17,500 nucleotides of DNA from Cristatella mucedo (GCA_009760855.2 WPIO01000054.1:1822501-1840000), one strand, 5' to 3'. Shown: positions 8,666-17,324, counted from the first letter of the stretch. The notes: generated from the sequence alone by a model not told the origin. Made by a program: numbers and translations.

Positions 8666-9580
8666 TCTACCACTAGACAAGTGAGGCTGTTAAGTCAGCT
8701 AGTTTTCGTACCATCAGCGTCACCTCAGTAGTTTAGCTAAAATAATTGAACTGCCGCTCGGGCCTCCTTTGAAGAGTAGCTGGGCAGCGGCAGCGGAGTC
8801 GGCCGCCGAGTCGAGAGGAGAAAGCATGCAGCGTCAGACAGGAGTCGACGACACGCCCCATTTCACGAAGGCGAACGTACGGACGAGCGGCAGACGGCAC
8901 CCACTCATACATCTACAGGTCAGCCAGTTTGCGGGCGGCCAAAAAAAAAATCAGGCGAGCTGCACACTCTGCGAGGGTCACGTGCACGCGACCTGCTTGC
9001 CGGCGGCTGTCCTGAGATTAGCTGAGCCGGAAGCCGGCCAGCAGCTGATGGGTGTGGGCCACGTGAGGCGAGCAGAGCAGCTCGGCTGCTAGAAGTCGTT
9101 CGTGTGAACGCTCTATGCGTATCGATCTGTCTGTAACTACAGTAGAAGCAGCTTTGAGGCCGGCTATTTCGTGCTGCGCCGGCAAGTCGGCGTCGAGTCG
9201 CCCTGAGGGAGTTGGTGACGGTAGTGGAATTCACCGAGTAGTAAGTAGTAGCCGCCGCTGGGGGGGGGTCTGCTGGGGGGGGGGCGTGTGGAGTCAGATG
9301 CGATCGGCTTCCCGCAGTGCCGCCGGGTCTGCATGCACCGCCGGGTCTGCATGCACCGCCGGGTAATGAAGAGGGAGTCGAAGTGGCCACAACTACGCCG
9401 CCTCGAAGACGGGTGTCGTCTACTTGACGATGTCGCAAGGACACGTAAAAGTCCAGGGGGCCATGGCATAGATGTACCGTCACATGCCAAGTTTACTGCA
9501 CTCCTGACGGCTAGTCCATTTCCATTAGGACCGCTATACCAGAAAGTTGCTCGCCGAAGTCCTTGGATGAGTTAATCACT
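8666..9580. other. GC-rich stretch with no recognised gene
   Basis: Open frames on both strands (8769-9092 plus, 107 codons; 8920-9483 minus, 187 codons) are long mainly because of GC-rich composition. They show no domain I recognise: the minus-strand frame is Pro/Ser/Thr/Arg-rich with a repeat-derived RRCMQT segment. The stretch contains A10 at 8941-8950, G runs at 9260-9268 and 9275-9284, and an 18-bp tandem repeat. A region at 8678-8707 resembles 13305-13335 and may belong to a SINE body. Confidence 0.45.
9321..9363. repeat. 18-bp tandem repeat, 2.4 copies
   Basis: CGCCGGGTCTGCATGCAC occurs at 9321-9338 and 9339-9356, then CGCCGGG. The 18-bp period keeps the frame. Each unit contains the palindrome TGCATGCA. 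Confidence 0.9.
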
Positions 9581-9645
9581 ATAATAATAATTATTATTGC
9601 AGTACTAATGCAATTATTTACCGCCCTCAGAGAGCTCAGTCTTTT
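9581..9645 (-). mobile_element. LINE/SINE 3'-tail remnant, minus orientation
   Basis: AATTATTTACCGCCCTCAGA then GAGCTCAGTCTTTTT corresponds to the minus-strand form of the shared tail. It is preceded by ATAATAATAATTATTATT, whose core AATAATAATTATTATT is a perfect 16-bp palindrome, as if two ATT tails met head to head. Confidence 0.7.
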
Positions 9646-10454
9646 TGTACGCTGCTCTTGACACGCGTTCGCAGAGGCCAGGCTGCACGCTGGCTGTCAC
9701 CGAGACAGGCTGCTTCTGCTTCTTGCCGGCCATCTCGTGCTTTCGAGGGTTGCATAATGCGCAGCACGGTAATCATGCCGATGCTTTGGGTTCGGACTTG
9801 CTGGCGCTGTTTAGTAAAATATCGTCGATAACCGACACGGCACCAAAATTAGAACGGTAGCTGGACTCGCTGAGCTCGGGGGGGGGGCTGCGCTTGCGTG
9901 TGAGGAATTGCTGCCGACCGTTGCGAATGGCTGCCGGTGGCTGCCTTACGTTATGCTGTCTGCGCCGCCTCTTTTCGTGCGGATCGCACAGCAGCTGAGC
10001 TCGCGATCACCCAAACCCGACCATCCGACGCCGAATTTGAGCGGGCGATCGCTGGGTATCTGGGTCATGGGGTCAGGGGCTCTGCATTGCAGGCTCCTCG
10101 ACCGGGGTCGCCGGTTCAAGTCCTTCAGCGAGTCCAGCACTGCTCTATATTCTGCTGCCAGAAAGAGAGTGCCCGGAGCCCGCGAGGCTAGGTCCTTGAC
10201 CCTTGAATCGGCCCTCGGCACTGCACCATTTGCCTTGCATGCAGCACCCGATGCTGTTGCCAATCGCTCGTTGGCTTTAGCTAGTTTCCTGGAGTAGTCT
10301 CTGCTCATGGCCGCTGCTGCTGCCCGTCTGGGCTGCCAGCAGAGGCACCGTCTGGCCGAGGTTTCGTGCTCTCGGCCAGGTGGGCCAATGACTTTAGTGG
10401 TTCGCGCCCATGCAGAGCTTTGTTTGTGTGCCCCCAGGCTGGACTTTGCTGATG
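9646..10454. other. No gene recognised
   Basis: Overlapping open frames on both strands near 9908-10308 (129, 84 and 120 codons) show no recognisable domain. A B-box-like GGTTCAAGTCC sits at 10113-10123, without a convincing A box. There is a G10 run at 9878-9887 and a perfect 9-bp hairpin CTGGCCGAG / CTCGGCCAG at 10352-10379. Confidence 0.4.
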
Positions 10455-10605
10455 CCGAGCTGGTTTGGTCTAGCGGTTAAGGTGCTCGCCCCGACCAAGG
10501 TCTGACTGAGGTCGCGGGCTCGAGCCTCGAGGCATATGTGAAGCGCCTGAATAGAGATTAAGTTCTCTTGGGGCGCTATGTAAATGAATTATATATATTT
10601 TTTTA
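10455..10605 (+). mobile_element. tRNA-derived SINE carrying the LINE 3' tail, copy 1
   Basis: A tRNA-like head (A box TGGTCTAGCGG at 10466-10476; diverged B box GGCTCGAGCCT at 10517-10527) runs straight into AAGCGCCTGAATAGAGATTA, TTCTCTTGGGGCGCT and an AT-rich tail. This is the same 3' stem-loop as in the LINE. A near-identical arrangement recurs at 16588-16725. Tail sharing of this kind is typical of SINEs mobilised by a partner LINE. The SINE is short, with head and tail joined almost without a body. Confidence 0.85.
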
Positions 10606-10620
10606 TATGCGACTCCTGGC

Positions 10621-10634
10621 GGGGGGGGGGGGGG
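10621..10634 (+). repeat. G14 homopolymer
   Basis: Fourteen consecutive G residues just after the AT tail of the SINE. It is one of seven G runs of 9-14 nt in this window, all on the plus strand. Confidence 0.95.
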
Positions 10635-10878
10635 CCGACCACAATCCTTTCACTGCCTCGCGACTACCCGGACGAAGTTGGCATCTTGGCGGATGTGCCC
10701 AAGAGCTCTCGCTGAGCTGAGGCGGCCCTCGTCGGTCGCGGCGACCGAGCAGCAGTCTTGGCACACGGAGGATGCATGCCTTTTGTAGAGCAGCCATCTT
10801 GGCGAACGGCAGAGAGGATGTGTCCGAGCGAGAGAGAGGCTCGGAAGGGACCTCGGCCGTCGCCCTTCGTTCGCGGCG

Positions 10879-11620
10879 ATGCTTAGCGTCGTTGTGAAGA
10901 CGGAGGAAAACTCGGCAGCGACCGACGACTGCGGTGCCGCCGCAGTCGGAGAGCGCCGCCTCCATCGTCGCAGCCGCGGCATCCTCGATCGTGGAACCCG
11001 AGACCGGCTCCTCGGCAGCAAGCCAGCGGCTGCGGCGGCGATCGGCAAGGCTTCGCGCTGCCCTCGTCAGAGCCTCGTCAGCCGGCGGCGACGGCTGCGG
11101 CAAAGAAGCCCGGAAGTATTCGTGCAACCGGTGCTGGCTGACGTTCGAGCACAAGCTACAAGCTCGGCCGACACGTGGTCGTGCACAGCGAGGCCACGTG
11201 GTCGTGCACAGCGAGGCCACGTGGTCGTGCACAGCGAGGCCAAGCCGCACGTGCCCGACCACTGCGGGCAGGCGTTCCGGCGCTCGAGCGGCCTCAAGGT
11301 CTCGGCCAAGCAGCACTGCGGGCCGGAAGGGGCGGCGTCGTCGAAGAAGCAGCCGCCGCCGACGTCGTGCCACCTGTGCGGCCTGACGCTGTCGAGCGAG
11401 CAGTGTCTGAGGCGGCACCTGTCGGTGCACGACAACGACACCGCCGTCGCCAAGCCGTATCAGTGCCACGTGTGCGGCGAGCGCTTCTGCCTTGCCGTTG
11501 GCCTCGCCATTGCACGTCAAGCACGTGTCGCACGCGTGCGAGCACTGCGGGCTCCGCTTCCTGCATCCGTTCAGGCTGTCAATCGGCAATCACACGGGCC
11601 CCCTGAAAAAGTGCCCGTGA
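10879..11620 (+). pseudogene. Broken C2H2 zinc-finger gene (about five fingers)
   Basis: Finger-like segments follow one another. First is YSCNRCWLTF (about 11117-11146). The second is a damaged PHVPDHCGQAFRRSSGLK, with Pro in place of the first Cys. The third is complete, CHLCGLTLSSEQCLRRHLSVH (C-x2-C-x12-H-x3-H, about 11370-11432). The fourth is CHVCGERFCLAVGLA, whose HVKH pair lies in another frame. The last is CEHCGLRFLHPFRL and lacks the first His. The frame ends at TGA 11618-11620. Three breaks are visible: one extra base before the 23-bp repeat, two extra repeat copies (46 bp), and one extra base inside finger four. They total 48 bases, so the last finger is back in the frame of the first. 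The ATG at 10879 (MLSVVVKTEE) is not in the frame of finger one, so the true start is uncertain. C2H2 arrays usually bind DNA in the nucleus. This could be a pseudogene or an intact exon with assembly errors. Confidence 0.65.
11172..11240 (+). repeat. 23-bp perfect tandem triplication inside the zinc-finger locus
   Basis: CACGTGGTCGTGCACAGCGA plus GGC repeats at 11172, 11195 and 11218. A single copy would encode the HVVVHSEA end of finger one. Because 23 is not a multiple of three, each extra copy shifts the frame. Each unit also carries the CACGTG E-box palindrome and GTGCAC. Confidence 0.95.
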
Positions 11621-11789
11621 TTCATTTGCAGGTGGTTCCGAGGGTTGCTCAGGTCGGGCTCACCCCAGGCAGGTGGCTTGCTGATTTCAGGGCTCTGTCT
11701 TTATTTCGCGACCAGCAGTGGTAGCTTAACTCTCTGTTAGTTAGTTTTGTGGGCGACCGCACGCACGGCCACCTTTAGCCTTTGCTTGC

Positions 11790-11900
11790 TCAGCCTCCCC
11801 TCTGCTCGTCTGCTCGTCTGCTGCAGCAGACGAGCAGCTGCAGCTGCTCGTCTGCTGCTCGTCTGCTCGTCTGCTGCTGCTGCTCGTCTGCTGCTGCTCC
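11790..11900. repeat. CTG/CTCGT-rich repeat with overlapping perfect palindromes
   Basis: An imperfect mixture of CTGCTCGT and CTG steps. It contains a perfect 28-bp palindrome (11810-11837) and, overlapping it, a perfect 36-bp palindrome (11823-11858, arms of 18 bp, no spacer, centre CAGCTG|CAGCTG). Both can extrude as cruciforms. Open frames of about 70 codons on both strands here are low-complexity shadows. Confidence 0.9.
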
Positions 11901-11994
11901 TGTTCGCATCGAGCCGCTGGCTTTCCTTCTTAAGTAGCACAAGTCGTTGAATGCATCGATCCATTCCATTCCAATTTAGTAAATGTGCCGTCTC

Positions 11995-12025
11995 CTCTGC
12001 TGCTGGGGGGGGGTCAGCAGCAGAG
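11995..12025. other. 11-bp hairpin with a poly-G loop
   Basis: CTCTGCTGCTG at 11995-12005 is the exact reverse complement of 12015-12025. The spacer is almost only G (a G9 run, 12005-12013). Confidence 0.8.
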
Positions 12026-12490
12026 AGATCAGACTACGAATTACGTCTATGCCGTGCCACTGCGCTGCTCCGCTGCCCCTTGCTGTACAGCTTGCTGCAC
12101 TTTCTGCCTCACGAGGCACTCTCGTCTGTTGAAGGAAGAAACTAATCGCAGCTAATAAATCTTAGTAAGATTCGCTGCCTATTATGACAGAGAACACGCA
12201 GCAGCAGCAGCGTGATGTATCCTTGTATCGAGTGACCGGCAAGCGGTCACCAGCAGCTTGCGGCACATGGCAGTAACCAGCACTGGCTGCAGGTGCCGCC
12301 GACTCGTGATCCTACGGCTACGCTATATACCGGCACGCACTGGTTAGCAGTGGAATTTCGGACAGCTTTTCGCTTGTGACGGCAGGCTCCCCTTCCGCCG
12401 CCACCACCGTCGGGTAGTGGAATTTGAGCACTTTGTCAGTCGGCAAACACCGACCGACTGGAAGATTTCGAAGATTACGATTTCGATGAA
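12026..12490. other. No gene recognised
   Basis: Nothing coding is evident. The stretch has a short CAG run at 12199-12210 and a 7-bp hairpin GTGACCG / CGGTCAC at 12232-12250. Confidence 0.4.
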
Positions 12491-12625
12491 TCGATCGCTC
12501 TGTCCGCTCTCTTCCAGATCCTTCGATCGCTCTGTCCGCTCTCTTCTCTGTCCGCTCTCTTTCAGATCCTTCGATCGCTCTGTCCGCTCTCTTCTCTGTC
12601 CGCTCTGTCCCTCTTCCGATGACTC
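12491..12625. repeat. Composite tandem repeat built on 16-bp steps
   Basis: TCGATCGCTCTGTCCGCTCT begins at 12491, 12523 and 12571, spaced 32 and 48 bp. The spacing comes from 16-bp modules: TCTGTCCGCTCTCTTC once or twice, then CAGATCCTTCGATCGC. The pyrimidine-rich character continues to about 12680. Open frames across it on both strands are repeat-derived (SLCPLS / RSFDRSVR repeats), not convincing protein. Confidence 0.85.
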
Positions 12626-13055
12626 GATCTTTCTCTCGCTCATCTTCTGTCCGATCTCTCCCTTTTCTGTCTTTCTCCCAGCACCTATGCTGACTGTTTG
12701 TTTCCTTTCATTCCCTTTCCTCCATTGTATTAGATCCTTAACTTGAATCCAACATTGTTTATCACAACTTGCTAGCCAGCTAGCTAACGCGCCCTCACCC
12801 CGGTCGCCGCCTGGGCGTCCTCGGACCCTAATCCAGACACAGTGACCTGTAGGCGACCCAGCAAAACTCATTCGGCTTCGTGAGCCTCCGCCGGGCTAGT
12901 TTGCTAGGAAGGCTTCCTGTCAGAGCAGCTTCCTGCTTGCTGCTGCCCGGATGTCAGACTGCATCGTGTGCCACGTGACAGTGTCCCTGAGTCAGCAGAC
13001 GATGCATCTCCGGACTATTGGCCATTTTCTCTTTGAAGACCGGCTAACGGCTCCG

Positions 13056-13060
<5 letters not shown>

Positions 13061-13096
<36 letters not shown>
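13061..13096. repeat. (AC)18 microsatellite
   Basis: Uninterrupted AC dinucleotides over 36 bp. Confidence 0.97.
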
Positions 13097-13100
<4 letters not shown>

Positions 13101-13157
13101 GTGGCTCCTACAGTGGTAAGGCAGGCGAGCTTGCCGCTAGGCCCTTTGCTACCGGTG

Positions 13158-13335
13158 GGCCGTGATAGTAGGTGAGGCGGTCGCTTTTCACGTCCTCGGT
13201 CCCGAGGCCGTGGGTTCGAATCCTGCGGGGGGGGGGGGGGTGGGCGTTCCTTTATTGCGGCTGCAAGATGTTGTGATAGTCGTAACAGCTGTTCTGTCAC
13301 TGTGCAAGAGAGGCTGTTGAATCAGCTAGTTTTTT
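13158..13335 (+). mobile_element. tRNA-like SINE head with an expanded G run
   Basis: A perfect B box GGTTCGAATCC (13213-13223) in the same context as the head at 8271 (TGGGTTCGAATCCTGCGG) is preceded by a weak A box (TAGTAGGTGAGG near 13170). A G14 run follows at 13227-13240. Further on, 13305-13335 resembles 8678-8707, suggesting a shared SINE body. No LINE-type tail is seen on this copy. The extent is uncertain. Confidence 0.5.
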
Positions 13336-13542
13336 CTGCATTCTGCCATCCCCCCCTTCAATGTTGCGGTTTCATGGTAGCCCCTCCTTTTTTTGACGGT
13401 AGTGAGGCTTTTTATAGAGCCCTCCAACTGGGGGCTGCTAGAACATTAGCCTCTTTTAGAACTCAGCCTACTAGAAGCTGCTGAACGGTGCACGTCTGCA
13501 GAAGTTGCTTCTTTGTCAGCAAGTGAGATACAATCAGATAAT

Positions 13543-14800
13543 AATAGGGATAATAATAAAGCACTTGATAAAGAGCCTTCCTCAGAGAACTCAATCTCTT
13601 TCTAGGCGCTTCACATTTGCTGCAAAGGAAACACGATCGGATGGTGAGTGGAATCATGCTTGATAAGCAACGTGAATAATATGGTCAGGGGTGACATGCA
13701 CAGGGTCAGCATGCAAGCGTGGTTGGTGACAGCATGCACAGTGTCCGAACGCATAAGCACATATAGGACGAATCACAGGGACCCACTGAATGCTGTGATA
13801 AATAGGTGTGTTTTCAAGTTCTTTTTAAACGTGGTCAAGTCAGGGGATGTTCTGATGCAAGTCGGGAGGGAGTTCCAGGCTTTGGGAGCATAGGAACTAA
13901 ATGCACGGTCTCCAAAAGATTTGAGGTTTGTACGAGGTAGTGGTAAACTGTTGGATTCCGAAAAGTGGGTGGGACGATGCTTGGCCTGGTGGGGGAGTAG
14001 ATCTAAGAGATAGGCTGGCGCCAAAGAATGAAGTGACCTAAAAGTGAGCAACAAAACCCTGAAGTCGATCCGCTGCTTGACTGGTAGCCAGTGCAGGTCG
14101 GCGAGAAGTGGTGTGATGTGGCAACTGCGATGCTCACGACAGACAAGCCTAGCTGGAGAGTTTTGCACCGGCTGCAATCGCCTGATTGCACATGCCGGTA
14201 GGCCAGCGAGCAGTGAGTTACAGAAGTCAAGACGGGATGTCACAAATGCATGGACCAACTTGGACGTGGTATCCTTATCTAAACACCCCGAATTTTAGCA
14301 ATGACAATTATCTGAAAGTAGGCAGACTTGCTTGTGGAGCTGATGTGGTCGTCTAACGAGAGGTCACTTTGGAACATGACACCTAGATTTCGAGCTGATG
14401 TGGCTTAACAGGAGATACGCTGGCAGAGCCAATTTTGAGCGTCAGCCTTTCAAACTCTACCCATGTCTGCATTCCTAAGTAAGTCGTTGTACACCCGACG
14501 CAATGCTGACTCTCTGACTCTATGGAGTGATTAGCTCTAAGCCCAGACGGAAACTTACTTATAGCAAGATTTAAGCTTTCAATACGTGAGCACAGCTGGT
14601 CTGCCACGACTCTTTCTAATGTCTTTGATAAGAATGGTAGAAGGAGGACTGGGTGGTAATTGTTCTTGCGGTCTAGTGTCGCTTTGTTTCGTAGTGGCCT
14701 GACTACAGCTTTTGAAAAGGTGCTGGGACAACGATCCCTGAGGTAGCATGCCCGCTGGGCGACGCATGTCTGGTCCCCGAGAGTATCTCACTGTCCACCT
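13543..14800 (-). pseudogene. CR1/L2-like LINE, reverse transcriptase region and 3' end, internally deleted
   Basis: Best-preserved LINE copy. Reading on the minus strand, CPSTFSKAVVRPLRNKATLD and NNYHPVLLLPFLSKTLERVV (about 14735-14600) mark the start of the reverse transcriptase domain. Then come SGLRANHSIES, a RRVYNDLLRNADMG-like stretch, then LKIGSASVSP and ARNLGVMFQSDLSLDDHIS (about 14445-14355). An open frame at 14258-13773 (161 codons) has TSRLDFCNSLLAGLP, HWLPVKQRIDFRVLLLTF and APKAWNSLPTCIR. Between DLLRNADMG and LKIGSASVSP the usual 100-plus residues with the Asp-containing catalytic motifs (YADD-type box) are missing. There is also a stop and at least one frameshift. The 3' end at 13543-13640 has the AATAATA tail and the CTCAGAGAACTCAATCTCTT stem-loop. 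A dead, non-autonomous copy. Confidence 0.88.
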
Positions 14801-15404
14801 TGAAGCGTGTGTGTCAATAGTGGCCCCATCTCGAAGTTTATCTCCCGTTTAAGAAGACTGTTTTCGCTCTCGACCCATAGGCACTGTTCTTCATCTGAGA
14901 AGCATTGATTTTCTGCTGCCCTGCATTATTAGCTAAAATGATAATGAGTTTTCTTTGTCCTTAGGACAAAAAAGTCTTAGGGGCTGAGTTTATTGGGTTT
15001 ACGTTTTAGAGTCTGGTGGTTAGGTTTTTTTGGCTTTGAGGTTTAGGGTATCGGTTTTAGGGTTAGCCTTTAATGTGTGTGCTATGTGCCCATAGCAGGA
15101 AGTGAGTGAGCTCGCAGGAAGTTAGCTCCCATAGCTCGCTCTGAGAACAAACGACGCCGCTGTGTTAGCTATCTGGAAAGGTCACTGCTAGATGTCCTAC
15201 TCTGGCCAAAGCCCACTATTTTTAAAGGACTTTTGAAGAAGTCTTTGCTAATTTTTAGGTGCATTGCTCAACACTTAAATCCTAATAGATGCAATTCCCA
15301 CAAGGGCATTCAATCAGTATCTGACAGAACCTACATCCCGGCCAGTCGGGGCGGGAGGGAGGCTTCTGACAAACCACGAATAGAGCAAATTAAAACCGTA
15401 TAAA

Positions 15405-15407
<3 letters not shown>
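14801..15407. other. No gene recognised; possible LINE remnant and degenerate telomere-like motifs
   Basis: Up to about 14940 this may be further, unrecognisable 5' LINE sequence. At 15042-15066 there are TTTAGGGTATCGG and TTTTAGGGTTAG, loosely like TTAGGG telomere repeats, but only two hits. No coding signal. Confidence 0.4.

Positions 15408-15458
<51 letters not shown>
15408..15458. repeat. (AT)n microsatellite, about 51 bp
   Basis: Uninterrupted TA dinucleotides. Confidence 0.97.
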
Positions 15459-15460
<2 letters not shown>

Positions 15461-15804
15461 TTTGAGTGCAAGTAAATACTTCAAACAGAGAAAGTAAGTT
15501 CCTGTCACGCTTTATAGAGCTAGCTGCTGCACAGAATCGGCACTACTGCGAGTGTAGACCAACCGTCCAAAGAATGAAAACTTGAGAAGAATTATGGCTG
15601 TCACTTGAGTCATCGCTTAGACAAAATTACTTGGCACGGATGCTCTCACGAGAACGTCCCAATCAATCCTATGCAGTTGCCGTGTGTCGGTAATTTCCTA
15701 AATGGTCAGCGTTCTCGCAAGAGCAAACGAAAACGCGAATCGATCGGACGGTACATTTGGCCGGGAGAGGGCTGTACAGTGCATTCAAAAAAGTAAAAAA
15801 AGTT
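15459..15804. other. No gene recognised
   Basis: One 63-codon open frame (15605-15796, plus strand) ends in a Lys/Arg-rich stretch. I recognise no domain, and it is no longer than expected by chance. Confidence 0.4.
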
Positions 15805-16062
15805 AACGAGTATAATGAGTCGCCCGCTATAAATTGTATTTTATTTTTATTTTATACTTCATCATAATATATTGCATTGAAAGAGTATAATTAGTCGCCC
15901 GCTATTTTATATTAATTTTAGTTTTATTTTTTATTTAAAACTTCATTATAATATATTTCATTGAATGAGTATAATGAGTCACCCGCTATTAATTTTAATT
16001 TTATTTTAATTTTACACTTTATTATAATATATTTCATTGAAAGAGTGTAATGAGTCGTCTGC
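15805..16062. repeat. 76-84 bp tandem repeat, about 3.2 copies
   Basis: Units start at about 15805, 15881, 15965 and 16041 (partial). Each has a conserved head, AGAGTATAATGAGTCGCCCG, then CTAT, an AT-rich variable middle of TTTTATTTTAATTTT type, and a conserved end CATAATATATT(G/T)CATTGA. Lengths differ only in the AT-rich middle. The fourth copy keeps only the head before single-copy sequence resumes. Confidence 0.9.
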
Positions 16063-16587
16063 TCTTGCGTCTGCTTGCCGCTGCAGCAGCTTTAGGGCCC
16101 GCTACGAGACCGCTCTCTCCCCCTCCCCCTCGTAGCGCTGTTTAGTTCCACTGCTATTTCTTTGGAGGAACTGCACAGGGATGAGGAGTTGTGCCCGCAA
16201 GTTTCAGCTCCCCTTACAGCGAGCATTCGTTGATATTTCTTAAAGACTAATGAAGCGATCGGCATGCAAATTGGCACAAACAAGTCAACCTGTAACGTGA
16301 GCTATCCTTTTGATGTAACCACAAGTGCTACGATGATGACCTAATGATGACCTGTGGTCTATTTGCGCGGGATGTCGCCCATAGCAAAATATCGAGTCGA
16401 GGTTACAGCAGGCAGTATATTAACGTACGAAGGAAACGACGAGAAGTCGCTACTGACCGCCACGGCAAATCCTGGCTCGGCGAATGTGCAAGAGTGTATT
16501 ATTGGACCCGCTGTTCTTCTACGTAGGCTTCCGCGAGCGACGTAGAACGCTAACGCCGTACAGCGGACCCTACAACCTGTAATAGTC
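16063..16587. other. No gene recognised
   Basis: A perfect 9-bp inverted repeat CGCTACGAG / CTCGTAGCG at 16100-16137 encloses a pyrimidine-rich loop. Three overlapping short open frames at 16344-16589 show no domain. Confidence 0.4.
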
Positions 16588-16725
16588 AAGGTCAGTCGTT
16601 AAGGTGCTCGCCCCGACCAAGGTCTGGCCGAGGCCGTGGGCTCGAGCCCCGCGGCATATGTAGAGCGCCTGAATAGAGATTAAGCTCCCTTGGGGAGCTA
16701 TCCAAATGAATTGCATTATTTTTCG
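16588..16725 (+). mobile_element. tRNA-derived SINE carrying the LINE 3' tail, copy 2
   Basis: This matches the SINE at 10455 over GTTAAGGTGCTCGCCCCGAC, the diverged B box (GGCTCGAGCCC), GGCATATGT and GCGCCTGAATAGAGATTAAG. The 5' end and A box are altered (GGTCAGTCGTTAAGG). The tail stem-loop is damaged (TGGGGAGCTATC) and it ends in a weak ATT/T-rich tail. Confidence 0.85.
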
Positions 16726-16768
16726 CGAGGTCATTCACCAAATATGACTATATTGCAAAATCAACAGA

Positions 16769-16945
16769 TTAATAATAATACGTTTGTGTAGCGCCATCGG
16801 AGAACTGAATCTCTTTCTAGGCACTTTACAAATGCTGTACAGAAACCATTACCATATGATAGGTGGTAACAACCGCAAGCAGTGTGTGTGTGCATGCTTA
16901 TACACATGAAGGACTGATCACAAAGGCCCACTAAATGCTGATTCA
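16769..16945 (-). mobile_element. 5'-truncated LINE 3' end, minus orientation
   Basis: TTAATAATAATACG tail, GCGCCATCGGAGAACTGAAT, CTCTTTCTAGGCACTTTACA, and later CACATGAAGGACTGATCACA and GGCCCACTAAATGCTG. All are in the order of the 3' region at 13550-13800. Homology ends near 16945. Confidence 0.85.
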
Positions 16946-17283
16946 GTACCATTCATTTTAGAAATGTGCCAAACTCTTCAAGAGATATAGGACACTTGCT
17001 TTCAAGATTTAAATACCTATACAACGAAATTAAAATGATTTGACATATCAAAATCAGAAGTAAAAAAACTTAAATTAAAAATGTAAGGATGTGCATAGCT
17101 ATACTTACCCAAATTAAACTCCAAGATATGCGAAACAATCTATACAGACAGCTCAGCCCAGCTTACATTCCGAATTTTACGCCAATCGGAGCACTGTTGG
17201 TAAAGCTATAGAATTTGCAAGGTGCAGGAGATAACGGATGATGTAAAAACGTGCAAATAATATTGAAGAAGTCCGACTTTACA
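16946..17283. other. AT-rich sequence, no gene recognised
   Basis: No coding or RNA signal seen. Confidence 0.4.
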
Positions 17284-17324
17284 ATATAATAATAATTCAC
17301 TTGATAAAGCGCCCTCAGAGAACT

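Noticed and set aside
8920-9483. 187-codon minus-strand open frame
   Set aside because: Low-complexity Pro/Ser/Arg-rich translation across G runs and an 18-bp repeat; no recognisable domain.
10030-10135. tRNA gene around the B-box-like GGTTCAAGTCC at 10113
   Set aside because: No convincing A box; the possible CGCTGGG/TTCAGCG end pairing overlaps the T-arm, so no valid cloverleaf.
10603-11589. 328-codon minus-strand open frame
   Set aside because: It lies antisense to the zinc-finger locus, is Arg/Ala-rich from GC bias, and contains the translated 23-bp repeats; no domain is recognisable.
12344-12871. 175-codon minus-strand and 109-codon plus-strand open frames
   Set aside because: Both mainly translate the 16-bp-module pyrimidine-rich repeat.
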